Positions 1 through 8,552 of a stretch of DNA of 23,922 nucleotides are shown one piece after another; positions within the stretch are counted from its first letter, which is position 1; each line of letters begins with the position of its first letter. This DNA is from Azoarcus sp. GTDB lineage: Bacteria > Pseudomonadota > Gammaproteobacteria > Burkholderiales > Rhodocyclaceae. The stretch is taken from contig JAIRLA010000086.1 of the NCBI GenBank assembly GCA_031259795.1, positions 1 to 23,922 of the forward strand, read 5' to 3'. A program made the translations under genes and the position numbers. The notes under the pieces were generated by a model. It did no database searches and was not told where the DNA came from. It saw only the letters and a list, made by a program, of their open reading frames with translations.

Positions 1-172
1 GGAGCGTGTGGATAACTATGCTTGCTGCGTTTTTCGTCCGCGCGGGCGCGGGGATGGGCGCGCGCAATGGGAGGGGGCGTTAAAGTTTTTTACATTGAAA
101 TCTGTTTCAGGGAGCCATCGGACACGCGAGTTTGCATAGAATGCAGGGATTCCCGCTTGTTACGTGCGCACG

Positions 173-1687
173 ATGTCCGAGCCCCCTCCCAATTCCCTGC
201 AAGCCGTGCTGGCTTGGCTTTCCAGCGAGCCGAGCGGCGATATCAATGCCGAACTGGCGGATTTGTGCCGCCATGTCGAGAACGTCGGCGGCTGGTCGTT
301 GCCGACGGCGCAGCGCCAGGATCTGCTCGGCCTGTTCGGCCAGCGCGCTTTCGATGTCTGCGAGCGTTTCCGTCCGGGGCTGTTGACGTGCGAGCTGCCG
401 GTTCCCGCCGAGCTGCATGCCAAGGCGACCACCCTGATCGACATTCTGTTGTCGATTTCCAGGCAAGCGCAGTTGTTGTACGACGACATGCGCTCCCGCA
501 AGCTGTGGGCCTGGCAGGCCGATCTGTCCGATTTGTGCGATCTTTCCCATGGAATACATGGTGAAATCTATCTTTTGAGTATTTTGCTGGGCGCGGCGCC
601 GCCGTTCGGGCTGTGGCAGCGGATACACGCTGTCTGGAATGCCTCGGGGGGACAGGGCGAGCGCCCGAGGCGCGGTGACGCGCAGCCGCAGCCGCCGAAA
701 AGCAGTTCGCGTTACAAGCGTTTGCTGGCGATGGCGATCAGCCAGACCGAAAGCCTGACCGCGCGCGAACAGCAATGGTTGTTCGATTATCTGGAGTCGA
801 TCGCGGGAGATCTGCTGCTTTCGTTCGTTCCGCCCCAGCCTGAAACGTCGGCCTACTGGTTCGATCCGAACCAGGACATGCCTCCCGTGGCTTGTGTGCG
901 GCGCGCGCCCGGAAAAGGGAACGAGGCGGTCTATCTCAATCCGGCGGAAATCGTGCATCGCATCGGCATCCAGATTCTCTGGCTCGAAAAAAGGTTGCTC
1001 GATCTCGATGCGAATGTGCGCAACAGCGGCGACAGCGGTTTGCTCGAAGCTGGCGTCCCTGTTTTGCCGGTGGGGCTGACGCCGCTCGAAATCCTCTCGC
1101 TGCTGCGCCGCTTGCGGGAACGCTGGGCGGCGGCGCCGGAGCGCGGCGAGGCGCGCTCCCGCCAGCATTACACGGTGCAGGTTTGCGCCGGGCTGAAAAG
1201 CGTGTGGGCCATGGGGCGCGAGCCGCTGATGACCGCCGACGAGTGGACGGTGTACAACGAAAGTCCGGGCGGCTACGGCATCCTGTATGTTGGCAGCATC
1301 TGTTGCGCGCTGTCGGCGGGCATGGTGCTCGCCCTGCGGCGCGAGTCCTCGCAGGAATGGGCGGTTTGCGTGGTGCGCTGGGTGCGCACCGACAGCCCGC
1401 GGCAGATCGAGCTGGGCTTGCAGGTGCTCGGAGAGGGTTTCACGCCGGTATCCATTTGTTTTCACGGCAGCAACGCGCTTTCGCCCGCCCTGATGGTGCG
1501 GTCGAGCGCGGCGGCGCGGGGCAATCAGGCGCTCGTCGCCGAGGCGGGCACTTACATGTCGAATCACTTCGTGCTGGTGCGGGAGCGCGGCAACCTCTAC
1601 ATTGCCCAGGGACTGGCGCTCGGACTCGATATGCAAACGGCCAGGGTCGAGCTTTTCCAGTACAAGATCGACCATTACGCCAAGTGA
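173..1687 (+). CDS. PilZ-like domain protein, 504 aa, function unknown
   Basis: The C-terminal third resembles a PilZ (cyclic-di-GMP-binding) domain. An Arg-containing stretch (RSRQHYTV) is followed by the motif N362-E-S364-P-G-G367, which fits the (D/N)xSxxG signature, and then by beta-strand-like segments ending in WAVCVVRWV and IELGLQVL. The N-terminal ~330 residues are soluble and mostly helical, and I do not recognise them. A Gly/Arg/Pro-rich linker lies near residues 157-180. No signal peptide or membrane segment is visible, so it is probably a cytoplasmic c-di-GMP effector, although binding is inferred. I chose ATG 173 (MSEPPPNS) over GTG 164. The 172 bases upstream hold no gene; a TAGAAT at 137-142 could be a -10 element. 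The 3' end overlaps the convergent yihY gene by 13 bases. Confidence 0.75.
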   Translation: MSEPPPNSLQAVLAWLSSEPSGDINAELADLCRHVENVGGWSLPTAQRQDLLGLFGQRAFDVCERFRPGLLTCELPVPAELHAKATTLIDILLSISRQAQLLYDDMRSRKLWAWQADLSDLCDLSHGIHGEIYLLSILLGAAPPFGLWQRIHAVWNASGGQGERPRRGDAQPQPPKSSSRYKRLLAMAISQTESLTAREQQWLFDYLESIAGDLLLSFVPPQPETSAYWFDPNQDMPPVACVRRAPGKGNEAVYLNPAEIVHRIGIQILWLEKRLLDLDANVRNSGDSGLLEAGVPVLPVGLTPLEILSLLRRLRERWAAAPERGEARSRQHYTVQVCAGLKSVWAMGREPLMTADEWTVYNESPGGYGILYVGSICCALSAGMVLALRRESSQEWAVCVVRWVRTDSPRQIELGLQVLGEGFTPVSICFHGSNALSPALMVRSSAAARGNQALVAEAGTYMSNHFVLVRERGNLYIAQGLALGLDMQTARVELFQYKIDHYAK

Positions 1688-2901
1688 TTGGCGGCGAGAT
1701 CCGCCAGCGTCTCGTCGCCGAAACGCAGTCCGTCCTCCAGATGCTGGACGAAGCGGTCTCCCGTTTCTTTTTCCGGCGCGCCCGCCGCCCGTTTCCATGC
1801 TTCCGCGTCGAGGGCGAAACGGCGGATGATCGCGGCGAGCGGAATTTGCGCGGGCGAGCGGGTGAGCACCCAGTCGCCGTCGTCGGTACGGCTGACCCAA
1901 TGGGCTTCCGCCAGCCGTCCCAGCACGGCTTCGGCGTGATGCTCCGACAAGGGGGCGCGGTTGCGCAGGGCCGCGAAGCTGACCGGGCGCCCTGTTTTCT
2001 GGGCGCGCGCCAGTTGCACCAGCATGGTCGCCGCCGCCCATGCCTCGCAGCCGGGGAACGCCGCCACCAGCCGCCGCCGCTCGGCGAACGCCGGCAGGGT
2101 GGCGGCGGTCAGCGCCCCGAGCAATACCACGATCCACGATAAATAAAGCCAGACAAGGAAAATCGGCAGCGCCGCGAACGCGCCATACACCAGCGTATAA
2201 GTCGGAAAGCGCGCGATGAAGATCCCGAAAGCGCGCTGCATCAGGAAAAACACCAGCGCCGCGGCCACGCCGCCGATGGCCGCGTGCGTGAACCGCACCT
2301 TGTGATTGGGCACGGCGAAATACAAAAAGATGAACAGCGCTCCGAGCAGCAGCGGCGGCAGCAGGCGGGCCGTGATCCCGCCAAGCCAGCCCAGGTTCGG
2401 CGCCCATTGCATCGAAGCGCTCACCAGATAGCCGGTGGCGACGATGCTGCCGCCGAGGATGGCCGGTCCGAGCGTGAGCACGAACCAATACACGGTCATG
2501 CGCAGCAGCAGCGGGCGCGGCTGGCGCACGCCCCAGATATGGTTGAATACCCGCTCGATGGTCGCCAGCAACATCAGCGAAGTCACCGCCAGCATGACGC
2601 TGCCGATCATGGTCAGGCCGGCGGCTTTCTCCGAGAACTCCAGCGCATAGGTGGCGATGATGTTCCCGGCCTTGTCCGGGAGCATGTTTTCGAGCAGGAA
2701 TGTCTTCAGCGACGCGCCGATCGCGTCCATGCCCGGCAGATGCCCGAAAGCGGCGATGGTCACGGTGATGAACGGCACCAGCGCGAGCAGGGTGGTGAAT
2801 GCCAGCGACCCCGCGACCTGCGGGCAGCGGGTGGCGCGGAAACGGCTGTGGAAGAGCGTGACGAAATCGCGCAGCGATTGGGGGAAGGTTCGCGGAGACA
2901 T
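1675..2901 (-). CDS. YihY/BrkB family inner membrane protein
   Basis: This 408-residue protein matches the YihY/virulence factor BrkB family, once misnamed ribonuclease BN. Visible hallmarks are SLAFTTLLALVPF in the first membrane helix (about 33-55), hydrophobic segments near 95-115, 135-160, 178-198, 207-230 and 240-268, and the motif FLVWLYLSW at 248-256. After residue 280 a soluble tail of about 125 residues looks like a winged helix (VSFAALRNRAPLSEHHAEAVLGRL), as in the longer proteobacterial members. The molecular function of the family is not firmly known. The start ATG has little Shine-Dalgarno sequence, but it gives the usual short cytoplasmic N-terminus. The gene is divergent from the DUF2069 gene and converges on the PilZ-like gene. 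Confidence 0.9.
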   Translation of the reverse strand: MSPRTFPQSLRDFVTLFHSRFRATRCPQVAGSLAFTTLLALVPFITVTIAAFGHLPGMDAIGASLKTFLLENMLPDKAGNIIATYALEFSEKAAGLTMIGSVMLAVTSLMLLATIERVFNHIWGVRQPRPLLLRMTVYWFVLTLGPAILGGSIVATGYLVSASMQWAPNLGWLGGITARLLPPLLLGALFIFLYFAVPNHKVRFTHAAIGGVAAALVFFLMQRAFGIFIARFPTYTLVYGAFAALPIFLVWLYLSWIVVLLGALTAATLPAFAERRRLVAAFPGCEAWAAATMLVQLARAQKTGRPVSFAALRNRAPLSEHHAEAVLGRLAEAHWVSRTDDGDWVLTRSPAQIPLAAIIRRFALDAEAWKRAAGAPEKETGDRFVQHLEDGLRFGDETLADLAANHLA

Positions 2902-2956
2902 GAGGAGCGCCGTGCCGGGTAGAATGGCGCGATTTTATCGGTTTCAAGGGCCTTCC

Positions 2957-3022
2957 ATGCAAGCAATCGGCATCCCCGCGCTCCGGCGCGCCCGCGCCTC
3001 GTTCCGGGCGGGGCGGCGATGA
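2957..3022 (+). other. Possible 21-codon leader ORF coupled to the DUF2069 gene
   Basis: An ATG at 2957 opens a short Arg/Ala-rich frame (MQAIGIPALRRARASF...) that stops with TGA at 3020-3022. It shares an ATGA overlap with the DUF2069 start at 3019. The arrangement would allow translational coupling. No homology is recognised, and the frame could be chance or the remnant of a lost gene; from memory, wrbA often sits here in related genomes. No strong Shine-Dalgarno precedes it. Confidence 0.25.
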
Positions 3023-3366
3023 CCCCCCGTTCATGGTCGCGCCTGGCGAGCGTGGCGCTGCTGGCCCTGATCGCGCTCTGCGTACTGTGGGAAGGCTGGC
3101 TCGCGCCGCTGCGCCCGGGCGGCTCGTGGCTCACGCTCAAAATCCTGCCGCTCTTGCCCGCCGTCCCCGGCGTCCTGCGCGGGCGGCGCTACACCAGCCA
3201 ATGGCTGTCGATGGCGAGCCTGCCCTACTTCGCCGAAGGCATGATGCGCGCCAACGATCCCGGCCTCATCGCCGCATTGGCGCGCGGCGAAATCGTCCTG
3301 GCGGCGCTGTTGTTCGCGGCGGCCGTCGGGCATGCGCACAGCAGCGCGCCGTCGCGGAAAAAGTGA
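3019..3366 (+). CDS. DUF2069 family small membrane protein
   Basis: This 115-residue protein has three or four hydrophobic segments (about 9-26, 37-50, 62-75 and 90-106) and the family-like central stretch RYTSQWLSMASLPYFAEG. This fits DUF2069, a proteobacterial inner membrane family of unknown function. A short charged tail ends in SRKK. The start ATG overlaps the stop of a 21-codon upstream frame. A TAGAAT at 2920-2925 is a possible -10 element in the region shared with the divergent yihY, but no convincing -35 accompanies it. The gap to the convergent maeB stop is 61 bases and shows no clear terminator. Confidence 0.85.
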   Translation: MTPRSWSRLASVALLALIALCVLWEGWLAPLRPGGSWLTLKILPLLPAVPGVLRGRRYTSQWLSMASLPYFAEGMMRANDPGLIAALARGEIVLAALLFAAAVGHAHSSAPSRKK

Positions 3367-3427
3367 CGCGGCGACGCGGTGATATGGCGAGGCGGCGCGC
3401 GCTTGGCCTGGAAGCGCGCGCCGTCCC

Positions 3428-5704
3428 TCATCCGCCCCGGTGTCCCGCCTCGACCACGGTGAGCGCGGTCATGTTGATGATCCGCCGCACCGTCGCCGAG
3501 GGCGACAGCACATGCACGGGCCTGGCCGCGCCGAGGAGGATCGGCCCCACCGTCACGCCGCCGCCCGCCGCGACCTTGAGGAGATTGAAGGCGATATTGG
3601 CCGCGTCCAGCGTGGGGAAGATCAGCAGGTTGGCGTCCTCGTGCAGACGCGCATTCGGGAAGACGTGCAGACGCAGGCGGGCATCGAGCGCCGCGTCGCC
3701 ATGCATCTCACCCTCGACCTGCAAGTCGGGATGGCGTTCTTGCAGCACGCGCAGGGCGGCGCGCATCTTGCGGGCGGTCGGCGAGTCCGCCGAACCGAAG
3801 GAGGAATGCGACAGCAGGGCGACGCGCGGCGTGATCCCGAAACGCTGCGTCTCTTCGGCGGCCAGCACGGTCATCTCGACGATCTGTTCGGTGTCCGGAT
3901 CGTAATTGACGTTGGTGTCGGCGAGGAACAACGTGCGCCCCGGCAGGCTCAGCACGTTGATCGTGTAGTAATTGTTGACGCCGGGACGCAGGCCGACGGC
4001 GGCCTCGACATGGGCGAGATGCTTGCGATGCACGCCGGTAGTGCCGCAGATGAGGCCATCGCCGTAGCCGAGCGCGAGCAGCAGCGCGCCGATCAGGGTG
4101 GTGCCGCGGCGAACCTGCTTTTGCGCGTCGTCTTCCGAGACGCCGCGCCGCTCCATGCGGCGGTGGTAATACGCGCACATTTCGCCGAAATGGGGGTTGT
4201 GCTCCGGGTCGATCAATTCATAGTTCTGGCCGGGGTTCATGCGCAAACCCAGGCGGTCGATATTGCCCATGATGACTTCCGGCCGCCCGACCAGGATCGG
4301 CCACGCCATGCCCTCGTCGATCACGGTGCGCACCGCGTGCAGTACCCGTTCGGATTCGCCTTCCGCGAAGATGATGCGCTGCGGAGCGTCGCGGGCGGCG
4401 GCGAATACCGGCTTCATCAACATGCCGGAATGCCAGACGAAATTGTCGAGCTGGGCGCGGTAGGCGTCCCAGTCGTCGATCGGACGCTTCGCCACGCCCG
4501 AGGCCATCGCCGCCTCCGCCACCGCTGGCGCGATCTTGGCGATGAGCCTCGGATCGAAGGGGCGCGGAATGATGTAATCGGCGCCGAAACCGCTCACTTT
4601 CTCGCCATAGGCGGCGGCGACGACATCGCTTTGCTCGGCCCGCGCCAGTTCGGCGATGGCGCGCACCGCCGCGAGTTTCATTTCATCGGTGATGGTCGTC
4701 GCCCCCACATCGAGCGCGCCCCGGAAAATGAAGGGAAAACACAATACGTTATTGACCTGGTTCGGATAATCCGAGCGTCCGGTGGCAATGATGGCGTCGT
4801 CGCGCACCGCCCGCACCTCGCCGGGCAGGATTTCCGGGATCGGGTTGGCCAGCGCCAGGATCAGCGGATTGGCCGCCATCCTGGCCGCCATTTCGCGCTT
4901 GAGCACGCCGCCGACCGACAATCCGAGGAAGATGTCCGCGCCTTCGATCACCTCGGCGAGCGTGCGGGCGTCGGTTTTCTTGGCGTAGCGCGCCTTGATC
5001 GGGTCCATCAGCACGGTGCGCCCTTCATGAACCACGCCTTCGATGTCGGTCACCCAGATGTTTTCCACCGGAATGCCCAGCATCACCAGCAGATCGAGGC
5101 AGGCCAGCGCCGCCGCGCCCGCGCCCGAAGTGACCAGCTTGACCTTTTCCGGGGTCTTGCCCTGCATGTGCAGGGCGTTGAGCACCGCCGCGCCGACCAC
5201 GATCGCGGTGCCGTGCTGGTCATCGTGGAACACCGGGATTTTCATGCGCTCGCGCAGCTTCTGCTCGATATAGAAACATTCGGGCGCCTTGATGTCTTCG
5301 AGATTGATGCCGCCGAAGGTGGGTTCGAGCGCGGCGATCACATCGATCAGGCGATCGGGGTCGGACTCATTGATTTCGAGGTCGAACACATCGATCCCGG
5401 CGAACTTCTTGAACAGCACCCCCTTGCCTTCCATCACCGGCTTGGCGGCGAGCGCGCCGATGTTGCCCAGGCCGAGCACGGCGGTGCCATTGGTGACGAC
5501 GCCGATCAGATTGCCGCGCGCGGTCAGGCTGGCGGCCTCGCCCGGATCGGCCACGATCGCATCGCAGGCCGCCCCCACGCCGGGCGAATAAGCCAGCGAC
5601 AAGTCGCGCTGGTTGGTCAGCGCCTTGGTCGGCGTCACCGCGATCTTGCCGGGTTGCGGGTGGCGATGATAATGGAGCGCCGCGGCGCGTATCAGTTCGT
5701 CCAT
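3428..5704 (-). CDS. maeB: NADP-dependent malic enzyme with phosphotransacetylase-like domain
   Basis: The 758-residue product oxidatively decarboxylates malate to pyruvate, making NADPH, at the junction of the TCA cycle and gluconeogenesis. Its length and layout match MaeB. An N-terminal malic enzyme half carries SLAYSPGVG (Tyr39), [13 protein letters not shown] and the metal-site motif [11 protein letters not shown], followed by an NAD(P)-binding Rossmann region ([17 protein letters not shown]). From about residue 430 there is a phosphate acetyltransferase-like half ([15 protein letters not shown]...). In MaeB-type enzymes that half is usually regulatory, binding acetyl-CoA, rather than catalytic. 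I chose the internal ATG at 5704 because AGGA precedes it and the protein then starts [16 protein letters not shown], as in the family. The 222 bases upstream, to ampD, contain no gene; TATACA near 5738 could be a -10. Confidence 0.96.
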   Translation of the reverse strand: MDELIRAAALHYHRHPQPGKIAVTPTKALTNQRDLSLAYSPGVGAACDAIVADPGEAASLTARGNLIGVVTNGTAVLGLGNIGALAAKPVMEGKGVLFKKFAGIDVFDLEINESDPDRLIDVIAALEPTFGGINLEDIKAPECFYIEQKLRERMKIPVFHDDQHGTAIVVGAAVLNALHMQGKTPEKVKLVTSGAGAAALACLDLLVMLGIPVENIWVTDIEGVVHEGRTVLMDPIKARYAKKTDARTLAEVIEGADIFLGLSVGGVLKREMAARMAANPLILALANPIPEILPGEVRAVRDDAIIATGRSDYPNQVNNVLCFPFIFRGALDVGATTITDEMKLAAVRAIAELARAEQSDVVAAAYGEKVSGFGADYIIPRPFDPRLIAKIAPAVAEAAMASGVAKRPIDDWDAYRAQLDNFVWHSGMLMKPVFAAARDAPQRIIFAEGESERVLHAVRTVIDEGMAWPILVGRPEVIMGNIDRLGLRMNPGQNYELIDPEHNPHFGEMCAYYHRRMERRGVSEDDAQKQVRRGTTLIGALLLALGYGDGLICGTTGVHRKHLAHVEAAVGLRPGVNNYYTINVLSLPGRTLFLADTNVNYDPDTEQIVEMTVLAAEETQRFGITPRVALLSHSSFGSADSPTARKMRAALRVLQERHPDLQVEGEMHGDAALDARLRLHVFPNARLHEDANLLIFPTLDAANIAFNLLKVAAGGGVTVGPILLGAARPVHVLSPSATVRRIINMTALTVVEAGHRGG

Positions 5705-5889
5705 GAACGTTTCTTTCCTCGTTGTGATGATATGGCAGTCTTGTATAGCCGGTCTTTTCTGGCGCTGACCGGCATCCGCGATCATTTTACGTTTCCGCGC
5801 GCAAACCGTCCCCGGCGGAAAAATGGCCCCCCGCCGCGCCGCGGGCCATATCGGCTCTCCGGATTGAGCGCCCACATGGGCGGACGGCA

Positions 5890-5917
5890 AAAGAAAAAAT
5901 TCACGGGCGCGCCCCGG
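5890..5917 (-). terminator. Possible intrinsic terminator after ampD
   Basis: Just after the ampD stop, the minus strand reads CGGGGCGCGCCCG, which can form a short GC stem (4 bp, 5-base loop). It is followed by TGAATTTTTTCTTTT. The U-tract is good but the stem is short, so its efficiency is uncertain. It would separate ampD from maeB, which would then need its own promoter. Confidence 0.4.
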
Positions 5918-5926
5918 CGGTTTCCG

Positions 5927-6454
5927 TCAGCCGCCGCGCCGCGCGCCGATTCGCGGCCAGTCGAAGAACGGCCCCGGATCGGTCTTGCGTCCGGGAGCAA
6001 TATCGGAATGCCCGGCGATATCGCAGCCCGGATAGCGCCGCGCGAGCCGCCGCAAGAGCGCCGCCAGCGCCGCATACTGGCGGTCATCGAACGGTTGCGT
6101 GTCGCAGCCTTCCAGCTCGATGCCGAGCGAAAAATCGTTGCAGCGCCCGCGCCCGCGCCACGACGACGCGCCAGCATGCCAGGCGCGATCCGCGGTGGAG
6201 ACGAACTGGATCAATTCGCCGTCGCGGCGGATGAAAAAATGCGACGACACCCGCAAGTGCTGGATCGTCGCGTAATAAGGATGCGCCGCCGGATCGAGCC
6301 GGTTGGTAAACAACTCGATCACGCCGGGGCCGCCGAATTCATCCGGCGGCAAGCTGATGGCATGGATCACGATCAGGCTGACGCGCCCGCCTTCGGGACG
6401 CGCATCGAAATTGGGCGACTCGATCCGTTTCACCCCGCGCAACCAGCCTCTCAT
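5927..6454 (-). CDS. ampD: 1,6-anhydro-N-acetylmuramyl-L-alanine amidase AmpD
   Basis: AmpD is a cytoplasmic zinc amidase that cuts the peptide from 1,6-anhydroMurNAc muropeptides during wall recycling; in many species its loss derepresses AmpC. The 175-residue product belongs to the amidase_2 family. Zinc ligands fit H31 (VIHAISLPP), H149 (AGHSDIAPGRK) and D159 (TDPGPFFDW), with the catalytic Glu at E113 (GIELEG). The N-terminus (SPNFDARP) and FGGPGVIELFTNRLD are AmpD-like. I chose ATG 6454, which has GGAAGG upstream and no signal peptide, as expected for the cytoplasmic enzyme; the frame extends 32 codons further upstream without similarity. No ampE follows; maeB lies downstream. Confidence 0.95.
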   Translation of the reverse strand: MRGWLRGVKRIESPNFDARPEGGRVSLIVIHAISLPPDEFGGPGVIELFTNRLDPAAHPYYATIQHLRVSSHFFIRRDGELIQFVSTADRAWHAGASSWRGRGRCNDFSLGIELEGCDTQPFDDRQYAALAALLRRLARRYPGCDIAGHSDIAPGRKTDPGPFFDWPRIGARRGG

Positions 6455-6551
6455 TCCGCCTTCCGCCCAGACCCGCCGAAAAGCGCCATTGTGCCTCAGG
6501 GGCAGGGATCGGGGATCGGGGATCAGATTTGAACGGCAGGCGGCTGTCAAT

Positions 6552-6690
6552 CCCCCGCCTCGTCACTACGAGCGCCCTCCCCCGCCTCATCATTGCGAGT
6601 GTTCCCCCTCCCTCGTCGATGCGCTCCTCGCAATGACGAATTCTTCCGATGGACTCCCCTCCCCCGCCTTGCCATTGCGAAGCGCGCGGC
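6552..6690. repeat. Cluster of short dispersed palindromic repeats (ATTGCGAG type)
   Basis: The 339 bases between ampD and the czc-like operon hold no gene. Three direct copies begin with CCCCCGCCT at 6552, 6579 and 6661. Each continues into a variant of (C/T)(G/A)(T/C)CA(T/C)T(G/A)CGA(A/G)(T/G)(C/G)G. The second copy contains TCATTGCGAG (6590-6599), which pairs exactly with CTCGCAATGA (6627-6636). This resembles the REP/MITE-like intergenic elements built on ATTGCGAG...CTCGCAAT that I recall from proteobacterial genomes. No transposase or target duplication is visible. AT-rich DNA follows at 6740-6785. Confidence 0.6.
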
Positions 6691-6757
6691 GACGCGGCGA
6701 TTCTTGTGGTGGACGCCACGGGCGCGGGCTTTCTTTCCCGCTTTTTTATTTTTTATC

Positions 6758-6785
6758 TTGCGCCACATTTTTTTATTGTTATCAT
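6758..6785 (+). promoter_or_regulatory. Candidate promoter of the metal-efflux operon
   Basis: TTGCGC (6758-6763) and TATCAT (6780-6785) are separated by 16 bases within the only AT-rich patch in front of the operon. Transcription would start almost at the czcI ATG, giving a very short leader. No MerR-type or CzcR-type operator is recognised. It is a pattern match only. Confidence 0.3.
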
Positions 6786-6793
6786 GCCGCCCC

Positions 6794-7150
6794 ATGCGCC
6801 GTCTGTTCGCCATTTTTTTCCTGATCTGCCTGCCCCTGCAATTGGGGTGGGCTTCGGCTGCCGCTTATTGCGCGCATGAGCGCGGCGCGGCGGCGGATCA
6901 TTTTGGGCATCACGCGCATGGTCAGGCGGACGAGACGCGCGGCGATAGCGAGGGCGGCGACGGGACCACGTCACTGTCCGGCGGCGATTGCGGCTTTTGC
7001 CATGTCGCCTGCGCCACCGCCCTGTTGCCCGATGCCGTGCGGATGGCGCTTGCCGGTGTGGGACAGGCCCATGCCGCCTCGCTGTATCCGTGGCCGCGCT
7101 CGGCGCCGGCCGCCCAGCCCGAACGCCCCAAGTGGTCGCGCCCCGCCTGA
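6794..7150 (+). CDS. czcI: CzcI-like small periplasmic protein of a metal-efflux operon
   Basis: The 118-residue protein begins with a clear signal peptide (MRRLFAIFFLICLPLQLGWASAAA). A His-rich stretch (HERGAAADHFGHHAHGQ) and a Cys/His cluster (CGFCHVACA, about residues 71-79) follow, which are candidate metal-binding sites. Its length, N-terminus and position before czcC match the CzcI/DUF2946-type proteins of Czc operons, thought to have a regulatory or metal-buffering periplasmic role. I chose ATG 6794 because the longer frame upstream runs through intergenic repeats and would bury the signal peptide. The Shine-Dalgarno is weak. A hairpin (CCCCGCC-TGATC-GGCGGGG, 7141-7159) overlaps the stop codon. 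Confidence 0.75.
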   Translation: MRRLFAIFFLICLPLQLGWASAAAYCAHERGAAADHFGHHAHGQADETRGDSEGGDGTTSLSGGDCGFCHVACATALLPDAVRMALAGVGQAHAASLYPWPRSAPAAQPERPKWSRPA

Positions 7151-7287
7151 TCGGCGGGGCATCGCGCGCATTTTCCCTCCGGCTCGTTCACCGTATCTGA
7201 ACGGTCGCCCCCCGCGCGCCTCGCGGCCAAGATGGTCGCGCCCCGCCGATTTTCCCGTGCTTGTTTTCATCACTAACGGAGAATCGG

Positions 7288-8529
7288 ATGCTTCCCATCC
7301 ACAAAGCTTTGCTGGCGGCGACGCTCAGCGCCCTGGCCGTTCATGACGCCGTGGCGCAAGACGCCACGCCCCTGAAACAATTCTATGAGGCCGCCTGGGC
7401 GCGGCAACCCGAGGCGCAGTCGCGCGCCTTGCGCGCGGAGGCCGCGCTGGCGGAGCGCGCCAACGCGGACGGCTGGCTGGCCGGGCCGCCCGCGCTCGAA
7501 CTCTCGGCGCTGACCGGTCAGGCCGGCGGCGACAATGGCCGCCGCGAATACAGCCTCGGCGTCGTCATGCCGCTGTGGCTGCCGGGCGAGCACGACGCCG
7601 CCGGCGCGCTGGCCGAGGCCGGGCTGCGCGCCGATGACAGCCGTCTGCGGGCGGCGCAATTGCGCACCGCCGCCGAGGTGCGCGACGCTTATTGGGATTG
7701 GCGGCGCACCCGCGTCGAGCTGGCGCTCGGGCGCGAACGCCTCGCCGGGGCGCGCGCGCTGGCGGCGGATGTGGCCAGGCGGGTGGCCGCTGGTGATCTG
7801 GCGCGCGCCGACCAGCATCAGGCCGATGGTGCGCAGGCGGGCGCGGAGGTCGCGCTGGCGGCGGCGGAGAGCGCGCTGACGGTAAGCGCGCAGCGGCTCG
7901 CCGCCTTGACCGGCGTGCCGCCCGCCAGCGACGATGACGGCCTTTCGGCGTTCGAGGCCGATCCCGCCGCGCTCGCCGATGAAGAGGCGCTGGCGGAGCG
8001 GCATCCGCTCGTGCGGGAAGCGCGCGACCGCGCCGAAATCGCCCGCCGGGCCGCCCGGCTCGCTGGCCTCCAGCGCCGCGCCAATCCGGAACTGGGCCTG
8101 TCGACCACGCGCGAGCGCGATGCCGCGGATGAAGATTGGCAGCAGACGGTGACAGTCGCGCTGCGCTTTCCCTTGGGTTCCGATGCGAGCAGCCGGGCGC
8201 GCCTGGCCGCCGCCGGGGCCGAAGCCGCCGAGGCCGAGGCGCGGCTTCGCTTTGCGCAAGAACAAATACCGCCCGCGATCGAGACGGCCCGCGCCCGCGT
8301 GAACGCGGCGCGCGCGCAGGTCGCGGCGGCGGAGCGGCGCGCCCGGCTGGCGCGCGAGTCGCGCGACTTTTTTGACCACGCGTTCCGCCTCGGCGAGACC
8401 GATCTGCCCGCCCGCCTGCGCGCCGGTCTCGAAGCGAGCGATGCCGGACGCGAACTGGCGGGGGCGCGCGTCGAACTGGGCGCGGCCATCTCCGCCCTGC
8501 GCCAGACCATGGGCCTGCTGCCCGAATGA
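7288..8529 (+). CDS. czcC: CzcC-like outer membrane factor (TolC family)
   Basis: This is the outer membrane channel of a tripartite RND heavy-metal exporter. The 413-residue protein has a signal peptide ending near AVAQ-D and two Ala/Arg/Glu-rich coiled-coil OEP repeats (about 30-210 and 220-410) of the kind that build the TolC alpha-barrel. Segments such as RREYSLGVVMPLWLPGE and QQTVTVALRFPLGSDASSRA are the paired beta-strand regions. It starts at ATG 7288 after CGGAGAA. The next frame can start within its stop codon (ATGA at 8526). A 137-base gap separates it from czcI. Substrate cannot be told from this subunit. Confidence 0.88.
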   Translation: MLPIHKALLAATLSALAVHDAVAQDATPLKQFYEAAWARQPEAQSRALRAEAALAERANADGWLAGPPALELSALTGQAGGDNGRREYSLGVVMPLWLPGEHDAAGALAEAGLRADDSRLRAAQLRTAAEVRDAYWDWRRTRVELALGRERLAGARALAADVARRVAAGDLARADQHQADGAQAGAEVALAAAESALTVSAQRLAALTGVPPASDDDGLSAFEADPAALADEEALAERHPLVREARDRAEIARRAARLAGLQRRANPELGLSTTRERDAADEDWQQTVTVALRFPLGSDASSRARLAAAGAEAAEAEARLRFAQEQIPPAIETARARVNAARAQVAAAERRARLARESRDFFDHAFRLGETDLPARLRAGLEASDAGRELAGARVELGAAISALRQTMGLLPE

Positions 8530-8552
8530 TTACCAGGATACAAACGACCACC

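Noticed and set aside
107..3034. Very long minus-strand open frame across the first three genes
   Set aside because: It is Arg/Ala/His-rich, crosses well-supported genes on both strands in another frame and matches no family. Such frames arise by chance in GC-rich DNA.
3440..6532. Long plus-strand open frame antisense to maeB and ampD
   Set aside because: Its composition is Asp/His/Arg-rich without domains, and the opposite strand encodes two clearly recognised enzymes.
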